Shown here one piece after another: positions 16,696 to 24,785 of a stretch of 34,942 nt of DNA (within the stretch, counting starts at the first letter, position 1; each line of letters starts with the position of its first letter). The stretch comes from WFQV01 sp964611145. GTDB lineage: Bacteria > Bacteroidota > Ignavibacteria > Ignavibacteriales > Melioribacteraceae. The notes beneath the pieces are model-generated. The model did not search any database, was not told the origin of the DNA, and was given only the letters and a program-made list of their open reading frames with translations. The stretch covers positions 1-34,942 of the forward strand of contig CAZSYM010000021.1 in the NCBI GenBank assembly GCA_964611145.1, read 5' to 3'. Made by a program: the position numbers and the translations under genes.

Positions 16696-18962
16696 TTTAC
16701 GAAAATTTTAGCGTAAAAATTCCTCCCCGGTTCTGTCAATTGAATTCCGCGATAAGTGGATAGATGATTTCGGTATCGGCGATTGAAAATGTTTTCGATT
16801 CCGAAATGAAACTTAAGCTTTGTCGGGAAGAAATCGAAAAGCCGGGATACGAAATAAAGATTATAAACGGCATAACCTCCCGTTCGATTTTCCGTGGGCG
16901 GAACATTATTCTGGTCGGCGAAGAAAATCCCTTGAAACGATAAATTTCCGTAGCCTTTTATTGGCACGTTTAAGGATAATTTCCCGTTCAAAGGGGGAAT
17001 CTGTGGTAACGGCTCGTCCTTTTGAACGTCATAGGCGTTTACGTAACCGGCGTTGGCGGAAAGCAAAATGTTGCCGAACCTATACTGCATTTCGGCATCG
17101 AAACCGTAATATCTCGCCTTGCCGACATTTTCCTTTTTGTAAAGACTGTCCTTAACGATTGCTGCATCGGTTACCAAATCTCGGAAGTAATTTGCAAAGG
17201 CGTTTAACTCAAAGGAAAGATGATTTTCGTAACGCCTTAGTCCCACGTTCACGGAATAACTTTGCTCGGGCTGTAAATCGGGATTACCCAAATAAACCAT
17301 GTTGCCCAAATCAATATATTGATATCGTTCTTCCAAAGAGGGGGAACGAAAAGTGCGGGCGAGGGACACATTGAGCTTGTAAATTTTATTTAGAGAGTAA
17401 AGAAGGTTGAGGTTTCCGCTCCATGAATAGTTGTAAATGGTATTTGCAGAATATGATGCCGAGGGAATCGGTGTCGAAGGAACCGTTTTACCGTCAACCT
17501 TCTTGTAAAGGGGATTGGAAGTGGCTTCGTTTTTTACTCTTATTAAATCGTATCGTCCTCCGAAATTTAACTCGAGCCTTTGTGAAAATTGATAATTATC
17601 GTTTAGGAAAAATCCCAATGCGGCAAATTCCGAGTTCGGAAGAGGTTTATCGGCGAGTTCAATTTGTTTCGGCTTTTCTATTTTTTTTATTCTTATGCCG
17701 TTGTAAGTCCTGCGCCAAGCTTCGCTACCAAAGGTTAAAAAATTATTGCCGAAGGATGTTTGAACCTCAAAGGAAAGTCCGTTGGTACGATGATCGGAAC
17801 TGGGATTTATGCTTTTGCCCTCGGCGGGAACGATCTTGACTATGCGACGTATAAATTGGCTGTAATACCGAATGTTTATGTTGTAGAGAAAAGGCAAGGG
17901 TTTTTGCCAATTGATTTTAATGTTAAAAAGCTCCCTGCTTGCTTCCGGATACGATGCGGTGGCGCTCGGCGGAAATGCGGCTCCGCCCGGAATACCGACA
18001 TCCGTCGCTTTGTAATGTTGAAATTCCGTTTCAATGTTTATCTTTTTGAAAGGACGAAATCCCAGCGAGCCGGTATAGGAGAAATCTTTGAATCCGCTGT
18101 TTTGTAAATATCCCTCCGGAATGCGAATATCCGAAGCGTGACGGTATGACAAGGCAAATTTGCTTTTCCATTTTTTCGCCCCGCTGAAAAATTCCAGCGA
18201 GCTTGATGTCCCTTTGTTTACGGAATTGTAACCGGTGGAGATTGTGCCTTTTAAGTAAAGACTTTCCGAATATCGGCTCTTTTTGGTTATTATGTTTATT
18301 ACACCGCCGGTGGCGCCGCTTCCGTAAAGAGAGGAAAGTCCCCCCTTGATTACTTCCGCTCTCTCGATGTCATCCAGATTAAAAAGAGAGAGACCACCGG
18401 CAATGTTTGTTGAGGTTTCTATTCGCGCACCGTCTATAAGATATACTAAATTTTGTTTGCTTAAACCTCGTACATTAATCATACTTCCCCATGCACCGTC
18501 GCGTGCGACGTTCACCCCGGCAATATTTGCCAATGCATCTCCAAGAGAATTGGGGAGATTTAATTCCAAATCCTTGCTGTTTAGAGAAGCTACCGGCACC
18601 GGTAAATTTTTGGCATCGTCGGGCACTTTTAAACCTATTACAACCGCTTCCCCCAACGTGATTGGGGAAGATTCAAGTTTAATCAGGATGAATTCTTTTT
18701 CCTTCTTGATTTGGATTTTTTTTCGAAATGTTTTGTAACCCACGTAGGAAACTATTAAAGTGTATTTTCCCGAATGCAAACCGCTTATTTTGAAGTTGCC
18801 GTGTTTATCGGAAAAACGTACGATATTCGATTCCTTGATGCGCAATGTGGCAAAGGCAAGAGGATGATTTGCTTTGTCGTAAACATAGCCGAATAGTGTT
18901 TTTGTTTGAGCGTTTATTATAAATGTCCCTCCCAATAATATGGCTAAGAACAGTTTTTTCAT
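16689..18962 (-). CDS. TonB-dependent outer-membrane receptor
   Basis: A 757-residue receptor for energised uptake of a large or scarce nutrient. In order: signal peptide (about 1-18), a carboxypeptidase-regulatory-like beta domain (about 20-100, LFGYVYDKANHPLAFATL), a plug domain (about 115-225, with NVRGLSKQNLVYLIDGARI and LYGSGATGGVINIITKK) and a 22-stranded barrel ending in an aromatic C-terminus (IFVNW). The size is BtuB/FepA-like, not SusC-like, and no SusD gene is near. The ATG follows CACGGAGGCAGAG and lies 14 bases after the kinase stop, so it belongs to the hydrogenase-kinase transcript. A siderophore, haem or cobalamin are possible ligands; the sequence does not settle which. Confidence 0.92.
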   Translation of the reverse strand: MKKLFLAILLGGTFIINAQTKTLFGYVYDKANHPLAFATLRIKESNIVRFSDKHGNFKISGLHSGKYTLIVSYVGYKTFRKKIQIKKEKEFILIKLESSPITLGEAVVIGLKVPDDAKNLPVPVASLNSKDLELNLPNSLGDALANIAGVNVARDGAWGSMINVRGLSKQNLVYLIDGARIETSTNIAGGLSLFNLDDIERAEVIKGGLSSLYGSGATGGVINIITKKSRYSESLYLKGTISTGYNSVNKGTSSSLEFFSGAKKWKSKFALSYRHASDIRIPEGYLQNSGFKDFSYTGSLGFRPFKKINIETEFQHYKATDVGIPGGAAFPPSATASYPEASRELFNIKINWQKPLPFLYNINIRYYSQFIRRIVKIVPAEGKSINPSSDHRTNGLSFEVQTSFGNNFLTFGSEAWRRTYNGIRIKKIEKPKQIELADKPLPNSEFAALGFFLNDNYQFSQRLELNFGGRYDLIRVKNEATSNPLYKKVDGKTVPSTPIPSASYSANTIYNYSWSGNLNLLYSLNKIYKLNVSLARTFRSPSLEERYQYIDLGNMVYLGNPDLQPEQSYSVNVGLRRYENHLSFELNAFANYFRDLVTDAAIVKDSLYKKENVGKARYYGFDAEMQYRFGNILLSANAGYVNAYDVQKDEPLPQIPPLNGKLSLNVPIKGYGNLSFQGIFFADQNNVPPTENRTGGYAVYNLYFVSRLFDFFPTKLKFHFGIENIFNRRYRNHLSTYRGIQLTEPGRNFYAKIFVNW

Positions 18963-18976
18963 CTCTGCCTCCGTGA

Positions 18977-20401
18977 TTAGATTTTGTTGTTCGATGTTAG
19001 TTGAAGTTTTTCCGCCGAGGCGTGCACGGGTGAATAAGGTATCTTGAGCGTAAAGCATGTACCGGGATTTCCCTTATCCCCGAGCCACGACGGACTTTCG
19101 AGTAGAATTTCACCTTTATGTTGATTGATTATTTCCTTTACGAGAGCTAAACCCAAACCCGAACCTTCGGACTTTCCTTGCTCCCGTTTTAGTCTGTAAA
19201 AAGGAACGAAAACTTTTTCTTGCTCTTCCTTGGGAATACCTTTCCCGTTGTCGCAAATTTTTATCTCCACGAAATTTTCCGAGTATCTGACCTTTGCTTC
19301 TATTCTACCGTTTTGGTCCGTGTATTTGACGGCGTTGTTCAATATATTCGAAAGAGCGAGGCGCATTACGCGAACGTCGCATCGTATTTTGGCGGATGTT
19401 CCCTCCGTTTCCAAAAGTTTTATCCTAATGTTTTTGGCTTTCGCCCTCTCTTCTACTTTTTCGATTTCTTCCTTTAGCAATTTTTTCGGCTCTATTTCTT
19501 CCAATTCGCTTTCGTTCATCAAATGGATTCTGGAAATTCTTAGGATGTCGTTAATCATTTCAATGGCTTCCTTGTTTCGATTTCTCGCTTTGTTTAATTT
19601 ATCCAAAATTTTCGGTGGTATTTCTCCCAGGTAGCCTTCGGTTATTAAATCGAGCAGAGATTGACTTGCCGCAATGGGTGATTTTATTTCATGCATTACT
19701 CCCATAATGTATTTTTGCTTTTTTTCGTCGGAGCTTTTTAACTCCTCCAATGCCGTAATGAGATGGTCTTCCTGAAGGTAAAGCTGGCGGGCTATTTTGT
19801 TTGCTAAGAAAACGCTTAATAAAAGCGTTGTTCCGAAGGTAACAAAAGTGATAATTACAAAAGTGGGCTTGTTGTAAAGTTCCGTTCCGAATAACCCGAA
19901 AAGACAGCAGTGCGGAATTATTCCCGTAAATTCCGAATATGCGATTATGCCAATTATCGAAATGATTGAGAGCGCAAAGAAATAAACGAGGAAACCGGGT
20001 AATATTAAACTTCCGATTATCATGTGGAAAATATAAAAGAAAAGAAACGGGCTTTCTATTCCGCCCGTGAAATAAATTAGCATTGTCAATAGAAGCAAAT
20101 CGGTTATTATTTGAAGCAAAGAAAGGTGAAGGGGATTATAGTCCCGCCTCTTTTCATCGATTTTGTAGCGATAAATGTGAATTGTCCCGTTATAAATCAG
20201 AAGAAAGAAAGCGGTGAAAAGAAAGGCGCGTACTTGTATGTGCGAAAGGTGAAGGCGAAGAAGGTTTTCGGCGAAAATCAAGAAGAATATCAACGCCGCA
20301 ACGGCAAAATATCTTAATTTTATGAAGAGTAAATTTCTTCTTCGAATGGAAGACCAAAATTCATCGTAATGTTTATACCAATCCGGAAACAGCTTAATCA
20401 T
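18977..20401 (-). CDS. Six-TM sensor histidine kinase, RegB-like architecture
   Basis: An N-terminal domain of about six helices (31-50, 58-75, 93-112, 119-139, 140-157, 181-200) is followed by a short coiled linker, HisKA with phosphoacceptor His237 in GVMHEIKSPIAAS, and a HATPase with ILNNAVKYT, CDNGKGIP and GSGLGLALVKE. Between helices 3 and 4 is GGIESPF (113-119), close to the GGxxNPF quinone-site motif of RegB/PrrB redox kinases, with Ser for Asn. GGxxSPF also occurs in other membrane sensors, so quinone sensing is an inference. No response regulator is adjacent; a receiver-only protein is encoded at the head of the same cluster. The gene lies between hydA and the TonB receptor. Confidence 0.88.
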   Translation of the reverse strand: MIKLFPDWYKHYDEFWSSIRRRNLLFIKLRYFAVAALIFFLIFAENLLRLHLSHIQVRAFLFTAFFLLIYNGTIHIYRYKIDEKRRDYNPLHLSLLQIITDLLLLTMLIYFTGGIESPFLFFYIFHMIIGSLILPGFLVYFFALSIISIIGIIAYSEFTGIIPHCCLFGLFGTELYNKPTFVIITFVTFGTTLLLSVFLANKIARQLYLQEDHLITALEELKSSDEKKQKYIMGVMHEIKSPIAASQSLLDLITEGYLGEIPPKILDKLNKARNRNKEAIEMINDILRISRIHLMNESELEEIEPKKLLKEEIEKVEERAKAKNIRIKLLETEGTSAKIRCDVRVMRLALSNILNNAVKYTDQNGRIEAKVRYSENFVEIKICDNGKGIPKEEQEKVFVPFYRLKREQGKSEGSGLGLALVKEIINQHKGEILLESPSWLGDKGNPGTCFTLKIPYSPVHASAEKLQLTSNNKI

Positions 20402-20452
20402 TTTTCTGGCTATATTTTAATTGAAAGTATAACAATTTAATTTTTCCTTTTT

Positions 20453-20519
20453 GGTGCTTTCCCCCTCTCAAATTGTGAGAGGGGGAAAATGTTTTTTCAG
20501 GAGGCAAATTGAAAGCACC
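20453..20519. repeat. Nested inverted repeats between hydA and the kinase gene
   Basis: An outer pair, GGTGCTTTC (20453-20461) and GAAAGCACC (20511-20519), encloses a GC-rich hairpin with perfect 13-base arms TTTCCCCCTCTCA (20458-20470) and TGAGAGGGGGAAA (20476-20488) and a 5-base loop. The two structures share bases 20458-20461. On the operon strand no T-run follows the hairpin, so it is not a clear terminator for hydA; on the plus strand a T6 run (20491-20496) follows. It could set mRNA stability, act as a switch, or be a small repeat element. Confidence 0.6.
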
Positions 20520-20521
20520 GT

Positions 20522-22441
20522 TTAATTTTTGATGAATTTGCCTCGTTGTATATAATGTGTATGTAACAATTTATGCGAACGTTCTCCGAGAGGTCCTTCG
20601 GTTAGGAATTCATCGTAAATCCGCACGATTTTCGGATTCTCATGGGATTTACGAACGTTCATTTGCTTTTCTTCCGCATAGATGGCTTCGGCGCGTTTTT
20701 TACGTATTTCTTCGTTTGTCGGTATAGGTTGTCCGCCTCCACCCAAGCATCCGCCCGGACAAGCCATTATCTCGATGAAATGACACTCGGCGAATTTTCC
20801 ACCGGCTTTTATGTTTTCAAGAATCTTTCGAGCGTTGGCTGTCCCGTGAGCAACCGCCACTTTCAATGTGGCGCCTTTCAACCATTTGAAATCGGGGATA
20901 AGATTTTTAATTAATTCCGGGGGTGTGCCGACTTTTGTAACGGGGATTTCCGCGTAGCGAATTCCTTCGAAACCTCGGACCGGTGTGATATCCGCATTTT
21001 CGAAAATATTTTCTATTTTTTCATCGGTAACCATTTCCAGGACGGTTCTCAGCGCCGCTTCCATTACACCGCCGGTGGCACCGAAAATAAGTCCCGCTCC
21101 GGAAGCGTCCCCGAAAGGATCGTCGAAATCGGATTTCGGAAGTTCGGGCAGGAACAGTCCCGCTTCTCGAATCATCTGCGCAAGTTCGCGCGTGGTCAAG
21201 CCGTAATCGACGTCCTTGTAACCGGAATCTCGCATTTCCGAGCGATTGCATTCATATTTCTTTGCGGTGCACGGCATCACCGCTACTGTTACAATGTCCT
21301 TCGGATCTATGTCGGCAAGTTGAGCGTAAAAGGTTTTTATTACGGCTCCGAACATCTGTTGAGGCGATTTTGCCGAGCTTAGATTGGGAATGAATTCGGG
21401 GTAAAAATTCTCTACGTATTTAACCCAGCCGGGGCAACATGAGGTGAATTGAGGAAATGGCACGGAATCGTCTTTCAATGCGATTTTTTTGTAAAGTCTG
21501 TTTAAAAGCTCCGTGCCTTCTTCCATTATTGTTAAATCGGCGGCGAAATTTGTATCGAATATTGCGTCGAAGCCGAGCATTCGCAAAGCGGTGTTCATTT
21601 CTCCCGTTACGGAGGTGCCCGGAGGAAGTCCGAATTCTTCGCCTATCGCCGCGCGCGGGGAAGGCGCCGTTTGAATAACCACATGTTTGCTCGGATCGTC
21701 TATCGCCGCCCAAATTTCATCTCGCGGATCGTTTGCATGTAAAGCGCCGGTTGGACAACGATTTATGCATTGTCCGCAATAAATACAGACGGCTTCGTTG
21801 AGAGGAATATCTCCGAACGTGCCGATTTTAGTATCTTTCCCGCGGTAAAGAGCTTCCAACACTCCCACTTCCTGAAGGTCAATACAAGTGCGAACACATC
21901 GTAAACAAAGAACACATTTGTTCATATCTCTTACGATTGCGTATGTGGAATTGTCAATTTCGTATTTGGGCTCCTGAATATGCCCGAAAGGATAACTTTC
22001 CACTCCGTATTCTTTTGCAAGGGATTGAAGCTCGCAATTGTTGTTGCGCACGCAGGAATAACATTCTCCGTAATGCTCGCTAATTAGCAAATCGAGAATG
22101 TTTTGCCTTGCCTTTCTTACTTTGGGACTTGTCGTTTTAATCTTAATGGGCGAAGTAATGGGAAAAGAGCATGCCGTAGGTAAAGTTTTCATTCCCTCCA
22201 CTTCCACAACACAGACGCGACAAACTCCTGCAATGCATAAATCCTCGTGATGGCAAAGGGTGGGGATGTGAATATTATTTTGCTTGCATGCTTCCAGAAT
22301 TGTTGTTCCCATAGGAACGGAGACTTTCCGCCCGTTTATTTCTATTGAGATGCTTCCGCCGATATCTCGCGGGTCCTGCGGTTTTTCAACGGCGAGAAAT
22401 TTATGACTTTCGGGTGCTCTTCTGTCTTTTCTGAGTTCCAT
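20522..22441 (-). CDS. hydA: [FeFe] hydrogenase catalytic subunit of a trimeric NAD-linked enzyme
   Basis: The catalytic subunit, 639 residues. In order: N-terminal plant-type [2Fe-2S] domain (CHHEDLCIAGVCRVC), a His/Cys [4Fe-4S] domain (HYGECYSCVRNNNC), two ferredoxin clusters (CVLCLRCVRTC, CIYCGQCINRCP), then the H-cluster domain with all three signatures: TSCCPGW (Cys335, the proton-transfer cysteine, and Cys336), MPCTAKKYE (Cys391) and ACPGGCLGGGGQP (Cys561, Cys565). A small-subunit domain (about 580-639) closes it. This is the group A3 layout. The ATG follows ACGAGGT. hydB ends 12 bases upstream. No HydE, HydF or HydG maturase gene is in the window. Confidence 0.96.
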   Translation of the reverse strand: MELRKDRRAPESHKFLAVEKPQDPRDIGGSISIEINGRKVSVPMGTTILEACKQNNIHIPTLCHHEDLCIAGVCRVCVVEVEGMKTLPTACSFPITSPIKIKTTSPKVRKARQNILDLLISEHYGECYSCVRNNNCELQSLAKEYGVESYPFGHIQEPKYEIDNSTYAIVRDMNKCVLCLRCVRTCIDLQEVGVLEALYRGKDTKIGTFGDIPLNEAVCIYCGQCINRCPTGALHANDPRDEIWAAIDDPSKHVVIQTAPSPRAAIGEEFGLPPGTSVTGEMNTALRMLGFDAIFDTNFAADLTIMEEGTELLNRLYKKIALKDDSVPFPQFTSCCPGWVKYVENFYPEFIPNLSSAKSPQQMFGAVIKTFYAQLADIDPKDIVTVAVMPCTAKKYECNRSEMRDSGYKDVDYGLTTRELAQMIREAGLFLPELPKSDFDDPFGDASGAGLIFGATGGVMEAALRTVLEMVTDEKIENIFENADITPVRGFEGIRYAEIPVTKVGTPPELIKNLIPDFKWLKGATLKVAVAHGTANARKILENIKAGGKFAECHFIEIMACPGGCLGGGGQPIPTNEEIRKKRAEAIYAEEKQMNVRKSHENPKIVRIYDEFLTEGPLGERSHKLLHTHYIQRGKFIKN

Positions 22442-22453
22442 TTTTTTACCTCG

Positions 22454-23629
22454 TTAAACCGTTTCTTGAAAAATTTCTTTCTGAAAGTTTTTTATGATTG
22501 AAACGAAGGGATTGGGACTCGATTGCCCCAGCCCGCATTTTGATGCCAGCCGCATTGTTTCGGCAAGGTCAAGATACTTGCTTAATTCGTTGCGGTTAAA
22601 TTTCCCTTGCCTCATTGAGCGTACGGCATCCAGAAGTTTTACATTTCCGATTCTGCACGGAGTACATTGTCCGCATGATTCCTCCACGAAGAACTCCATG
22701 AAGTTTTCAAGTATTCGCAATACGTCGCGACTTTCGTTAAAAATTATTATTGACCCGCCTGTCGGGACGTCCTCATGGGAAAGTTTTCTGTCGAATTGTG
22801 ATTTATCCAGGCAAATACCGGATGCACCGCCGACTTGCACTGCTTTTGTATTCTCCGCACCGGTCATTTCCAGAATTTCTCTGATTGTTGTTCCCCAAGG
22901 CACTTCATAAACGCCGGGATGTTTGCAGTCCCCCGAGACGGAAATAAGTTTTGTGCCTTTTGTTTTTTCCGTGCCGAATTGGGCGTACCATTCGCCTCCG
23001 TTAAGGATTATTTTGGGAACGGTAGCCAGTGTTTCCACATTGTTTACTGCTGTTGGTTTACCTAAAAAACCTGTGGTTACGGGGAACGGAGGGCGATTTC
23101 GTGCTTCGCCGCGTCTTCCTTCCAAGGATTCGATAAGCGCCGTTTCTTCTCCGCATACATACGCTCCTTGTCCCAAGAAAATATTGATTTCAAAGTCGAA
23201 ATTTTTGCCCAGTATGTTTGTCCCGAGAAAATTGCTCCTTCGCATTTCCTCGAGCTTTTTATTCAAATGGGGAAGAAGATAGGAATATTCGCCGCGTAGA
23301 TAAATTATACCTCTTTTTGCCCCTATGACGTATCCGCCGATTGCCATTCCTTCGAAAAGGAGTTCCGTGTAATTTTCCAGCAGAACCTTGTCCTTGAAAG
23401 TACCGGGTTCCCCTTCGTCCGCATTGCAAATTATGAATTTTTCGTCACTTTTGGCGGCTGCCGTTAGCATCCATTTTGTAGAGATGGGAAAACCCGCGCC
23501 TCCTCTCCCGCGCAATCCGGAGGTTTTTAATTCGAAAAGGATATCCTCCCTCGAAAGCGCGAGGGCTTTTTTCAGCGCTTCGCCGGGTGTGAAAGGGGTT
23601 AGTAAAATCTTCTTTTCTTTAGTTTTCAT
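22454..23629 (-). CDS. hydB: NuoF-like NADH/FMN subunit of the hydrogenase (HydB, short form)
   Basis: This flavoprotein exchanges electrons with NAD(H). It shows the FMN/NADH segments GRGGAGFP (41-48), NADEGEPGTFKD (69-80) and GQGAYVCGEETALIESLEG (153-171), the SLBB region and the [4Fe-4S] ligands Cys319, Cys322, Cys325 and Cys365. It is only 391 residues: the N-terminal thioredoxin-like [2Fe-2S] and the C-terminal 2[4Fe-4S] domains of Thermotoga-type HydB are both missing, and the N-terminus is shorter than in complex I NuoF. It overlaps hydC by 11 bases and precedes hydA. Position makes it a hydrogenase subunit; service as NuoF for complex I cannot be excluded. Confidence 0.9.
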   Translation of the reverse strand: MKTKEKKILLTPFTPGEALKKALALSREDILFELKTSGLRGRGGAGFPISTKWMLTAAAKSDEKFIICNADEGEPGTFKDKVLLENYTELLFEGMAIGGYVIGAKRGIIYLRGEYSYLLPHLNKKLEEMRRSNFLGTNILGKNFDFEINIFLGQGAYVCGEETALIESLEGRRGEARNRPPFPVTTGFLGKPTAVNNVETLATVPKIILNGGEWYAQFGTEKTKGTKLISVSGDCKHPGVYEVPWGTTIREILEMTGAENTKAVQVGGASGICLDKSQFDRKLSHEDVPTGGSIIIFNESRDVLRILENFMEFFVEESCGQCTPCRIGNVKLLDAVRSMRQGKFNRNELSKYLDLAETMRLASKCGLGQSSPNPFVSIIKNFQKEIFQETV

Positions 23630-24110
23630 AATTGCCCTCCTTGAATTGTTTAACGATTTCGACGGCTTTTTCGGGAGTCAATTCGGTGAAAACTTGTTCG
23701 TTTATTGTCATGGCGGGGGACTTATCGCACAAGCCGAAACAGTTTATTTCTTCGAATGTGAAATGACCGTCCGCCGTGGTTTCTCCCGCTTTGATTCCCA
23801 ATTCTTTTTCGAGGGCGTGCTTTATTTTCTCTTTCCCGTGCATATCGCACGAAATGCTTTTGCAAATTCTGACTATGTATTTCCCTTTGGGTATGCGGTG
23901 GAAGAAATGATAAAAACTAAGCACACTGTAAACTTCTACGGGATGAATGCCGAGTAAATCCGCAATTATTTGTTGGGCGTCTTTGTTAACATACCCGAAC
24001 CTTTTTTGAGTCTCGTGTAATATGGGAATTAGATTTTCCCTTTTGGAACCGAGTTTTTCCACTATTTTTCTTATTTCCTCGTAGTGGTCTATTTCTTGTA
24101 TTGCAATCAT
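23619..24110 (-). CDS. hydC: NuoE-like [2Fe-2S] subunit of the hydrogenase (HydC)
   Basis: A thioredoxin-like ferredoxin of the NuoE/HydC type, 163 residues. An N-terminal helical part (LIPILHETQKRFGYV, then VYSVLSFYHFF) leads to the [2Fe-2S] ligands Cys83, Cys88, Cys124 and Cys128 (CKSISC and CFGLC). It docks on the flavin subunit and carries electrons or shuttles them. The start is ATG 24110, after GGAGAAAAATAAA; a start nine codons earlier would overlap the regulator gene. The stop overlaps the hydB start by 11 bases, and the response-regulator stop is one base upstream. Confidence 0.93.
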   Translation of the reverse strand: MIAIQEIDHYEEIRKIVEKLGSKRENLIPILHETQKRFGYVNKDAQQIIADLLGIHPVEVYSVLSFYHFFHRIPKGKYIVRICKSISCDMHGKEKIKHALEKELGIKAGETTADGHFTFEEINCFGLCDKSPAMTINEQVFTELTPEKAVEIVKQFKEGNYEN

Positions 24111-24111
24111 T

Positions 24112-24486
24112 TTATTTTTCTCCTTCCAAAATTTCACTTAAAGTGGCCAAGAGTTTTGTCGGAGAAACGGGTTTCTCCAAAATTTTGTTAACGGGGAGCA
24201 ATTCCCCCGGTTCGTAATTGAACCCGAGAGTTTTTGAGACGGAAGTGAGCAGGATAATCGGTTTTGTGAAATTTTCGCGACGGAGTTTTTCCGCCAGAAA
24301 GAAGCCATCGTCGGGTTCTTCCATCATTACGTCCAAAAGAACCGCATCGGGAACGGTTGCCTTTACAATCTTGTAACCGTCGCTGAAATTTTTAGCTGAT
24401 ACGGTTTCATATCCGTTGGCATGTAAAACCGTTTCAATGGATTCGATTATGTCCGGGTCGTCGTCGATGATTGCTATTCGTGGCAT
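24112..24486 (-). CDS. Receiver-only response regulator heading the hydrogenase operon
   Basis: A CheY-like single receiver domain of 124 residues with the acidic pocket Asp9-Asp10, phosphoacceptor Asp52 in AVLLDVMME, Ser82 in the LLTS strand and Lys105 in EKPVSP. There is no DNA-binding or enzymatic output domain, so it must act by protein contact or phosphotransfer. An unusual acidic MMEEPDDG follows the Asp. It is the first gene of the hydrogenase cluster and one base separates it from hydC. The six-TM kinase at the far end of hydA is the nearest possible partner; pairing is inferred. The ATG follows AAAGGAATGAGAAA. Confidence 0.88.
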   Translation of the reverse strand: MPRIAIIDDDPDIIESIETVLHANGYETVSAKNFSDGYKIVKATVPDAVLLDVMMEEPDDGFFLAEKLRRENFTKPIILLTSVSKTLGFNYEPGELLPVNKILEKPVSPTKLLATLSEILEGEK

Positions 24487-24785
24487 TTTCTCATTCCTTT
24501 TTGTGAATGTTTTAAGGACTGTTTTACAATTAAAAATTATTTATAAACCTCAATTGTTAATAAAAATAAAATTCGTTTTAAAAGCAAGAAAAAAATATCT
24601 AAATGTCCTATTTGGGAATATGTTGATGTGGGAGATTCAAAAATTTGATTTTCTTATTGACTACGGGAGCGTGGAAAGCTTGAATTTTAAGGCTGAAAAT
24701 GTGGTTTTACAAAAAGTTTTGTAACTCATTGGCAATTATTTTAATTTTCCTTATACAATCAAATAAAAAATGCGAGAGAGGAAGA
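24487..24785. promoter_or_regulatory. Divergent intergenic region; promoter of the aminotransferase gene
   Basis: This 299-base AT-rich stretch separates the leftward hydrogenase cluster from the rightward aminotransferase. On the plus strand TTGGCA (24729-24734) and TATACA (24752-24757) are separated by 17 bases, a strong sigma70-like promoter that would start near 24764, 22 bases before the ATG. No equally clear promoter was found for the hydrogenase side. I see no convincing coding sequence, tRNA or stable hairpin in the rest. Confidence 0.5.

Noticed and set aside
22454..24110. hydB and hydC read as complex I nuoF and nuoE
   Set aside because: They are contiguous with the [FeFe] hydrogenase gene in the standard C-B-A order and are divergent from nuoGHI; the alternative is kept as a finding only.
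24505..24522. TTGTGAATGTTTTAA near the hydrogenase operon start, considered as a Rex-type redox operator
   Set aside because: Only one half-site (TTGTGA) matches; the second half is missing.
24636..24649. TCAAAAATTTGA-like inverted repeat, considered as an FNR box
   Set aside because: The half-sites point the wrong way for TTGAT-N4-ATCAA and the region is AT-rich enough for chance matches.
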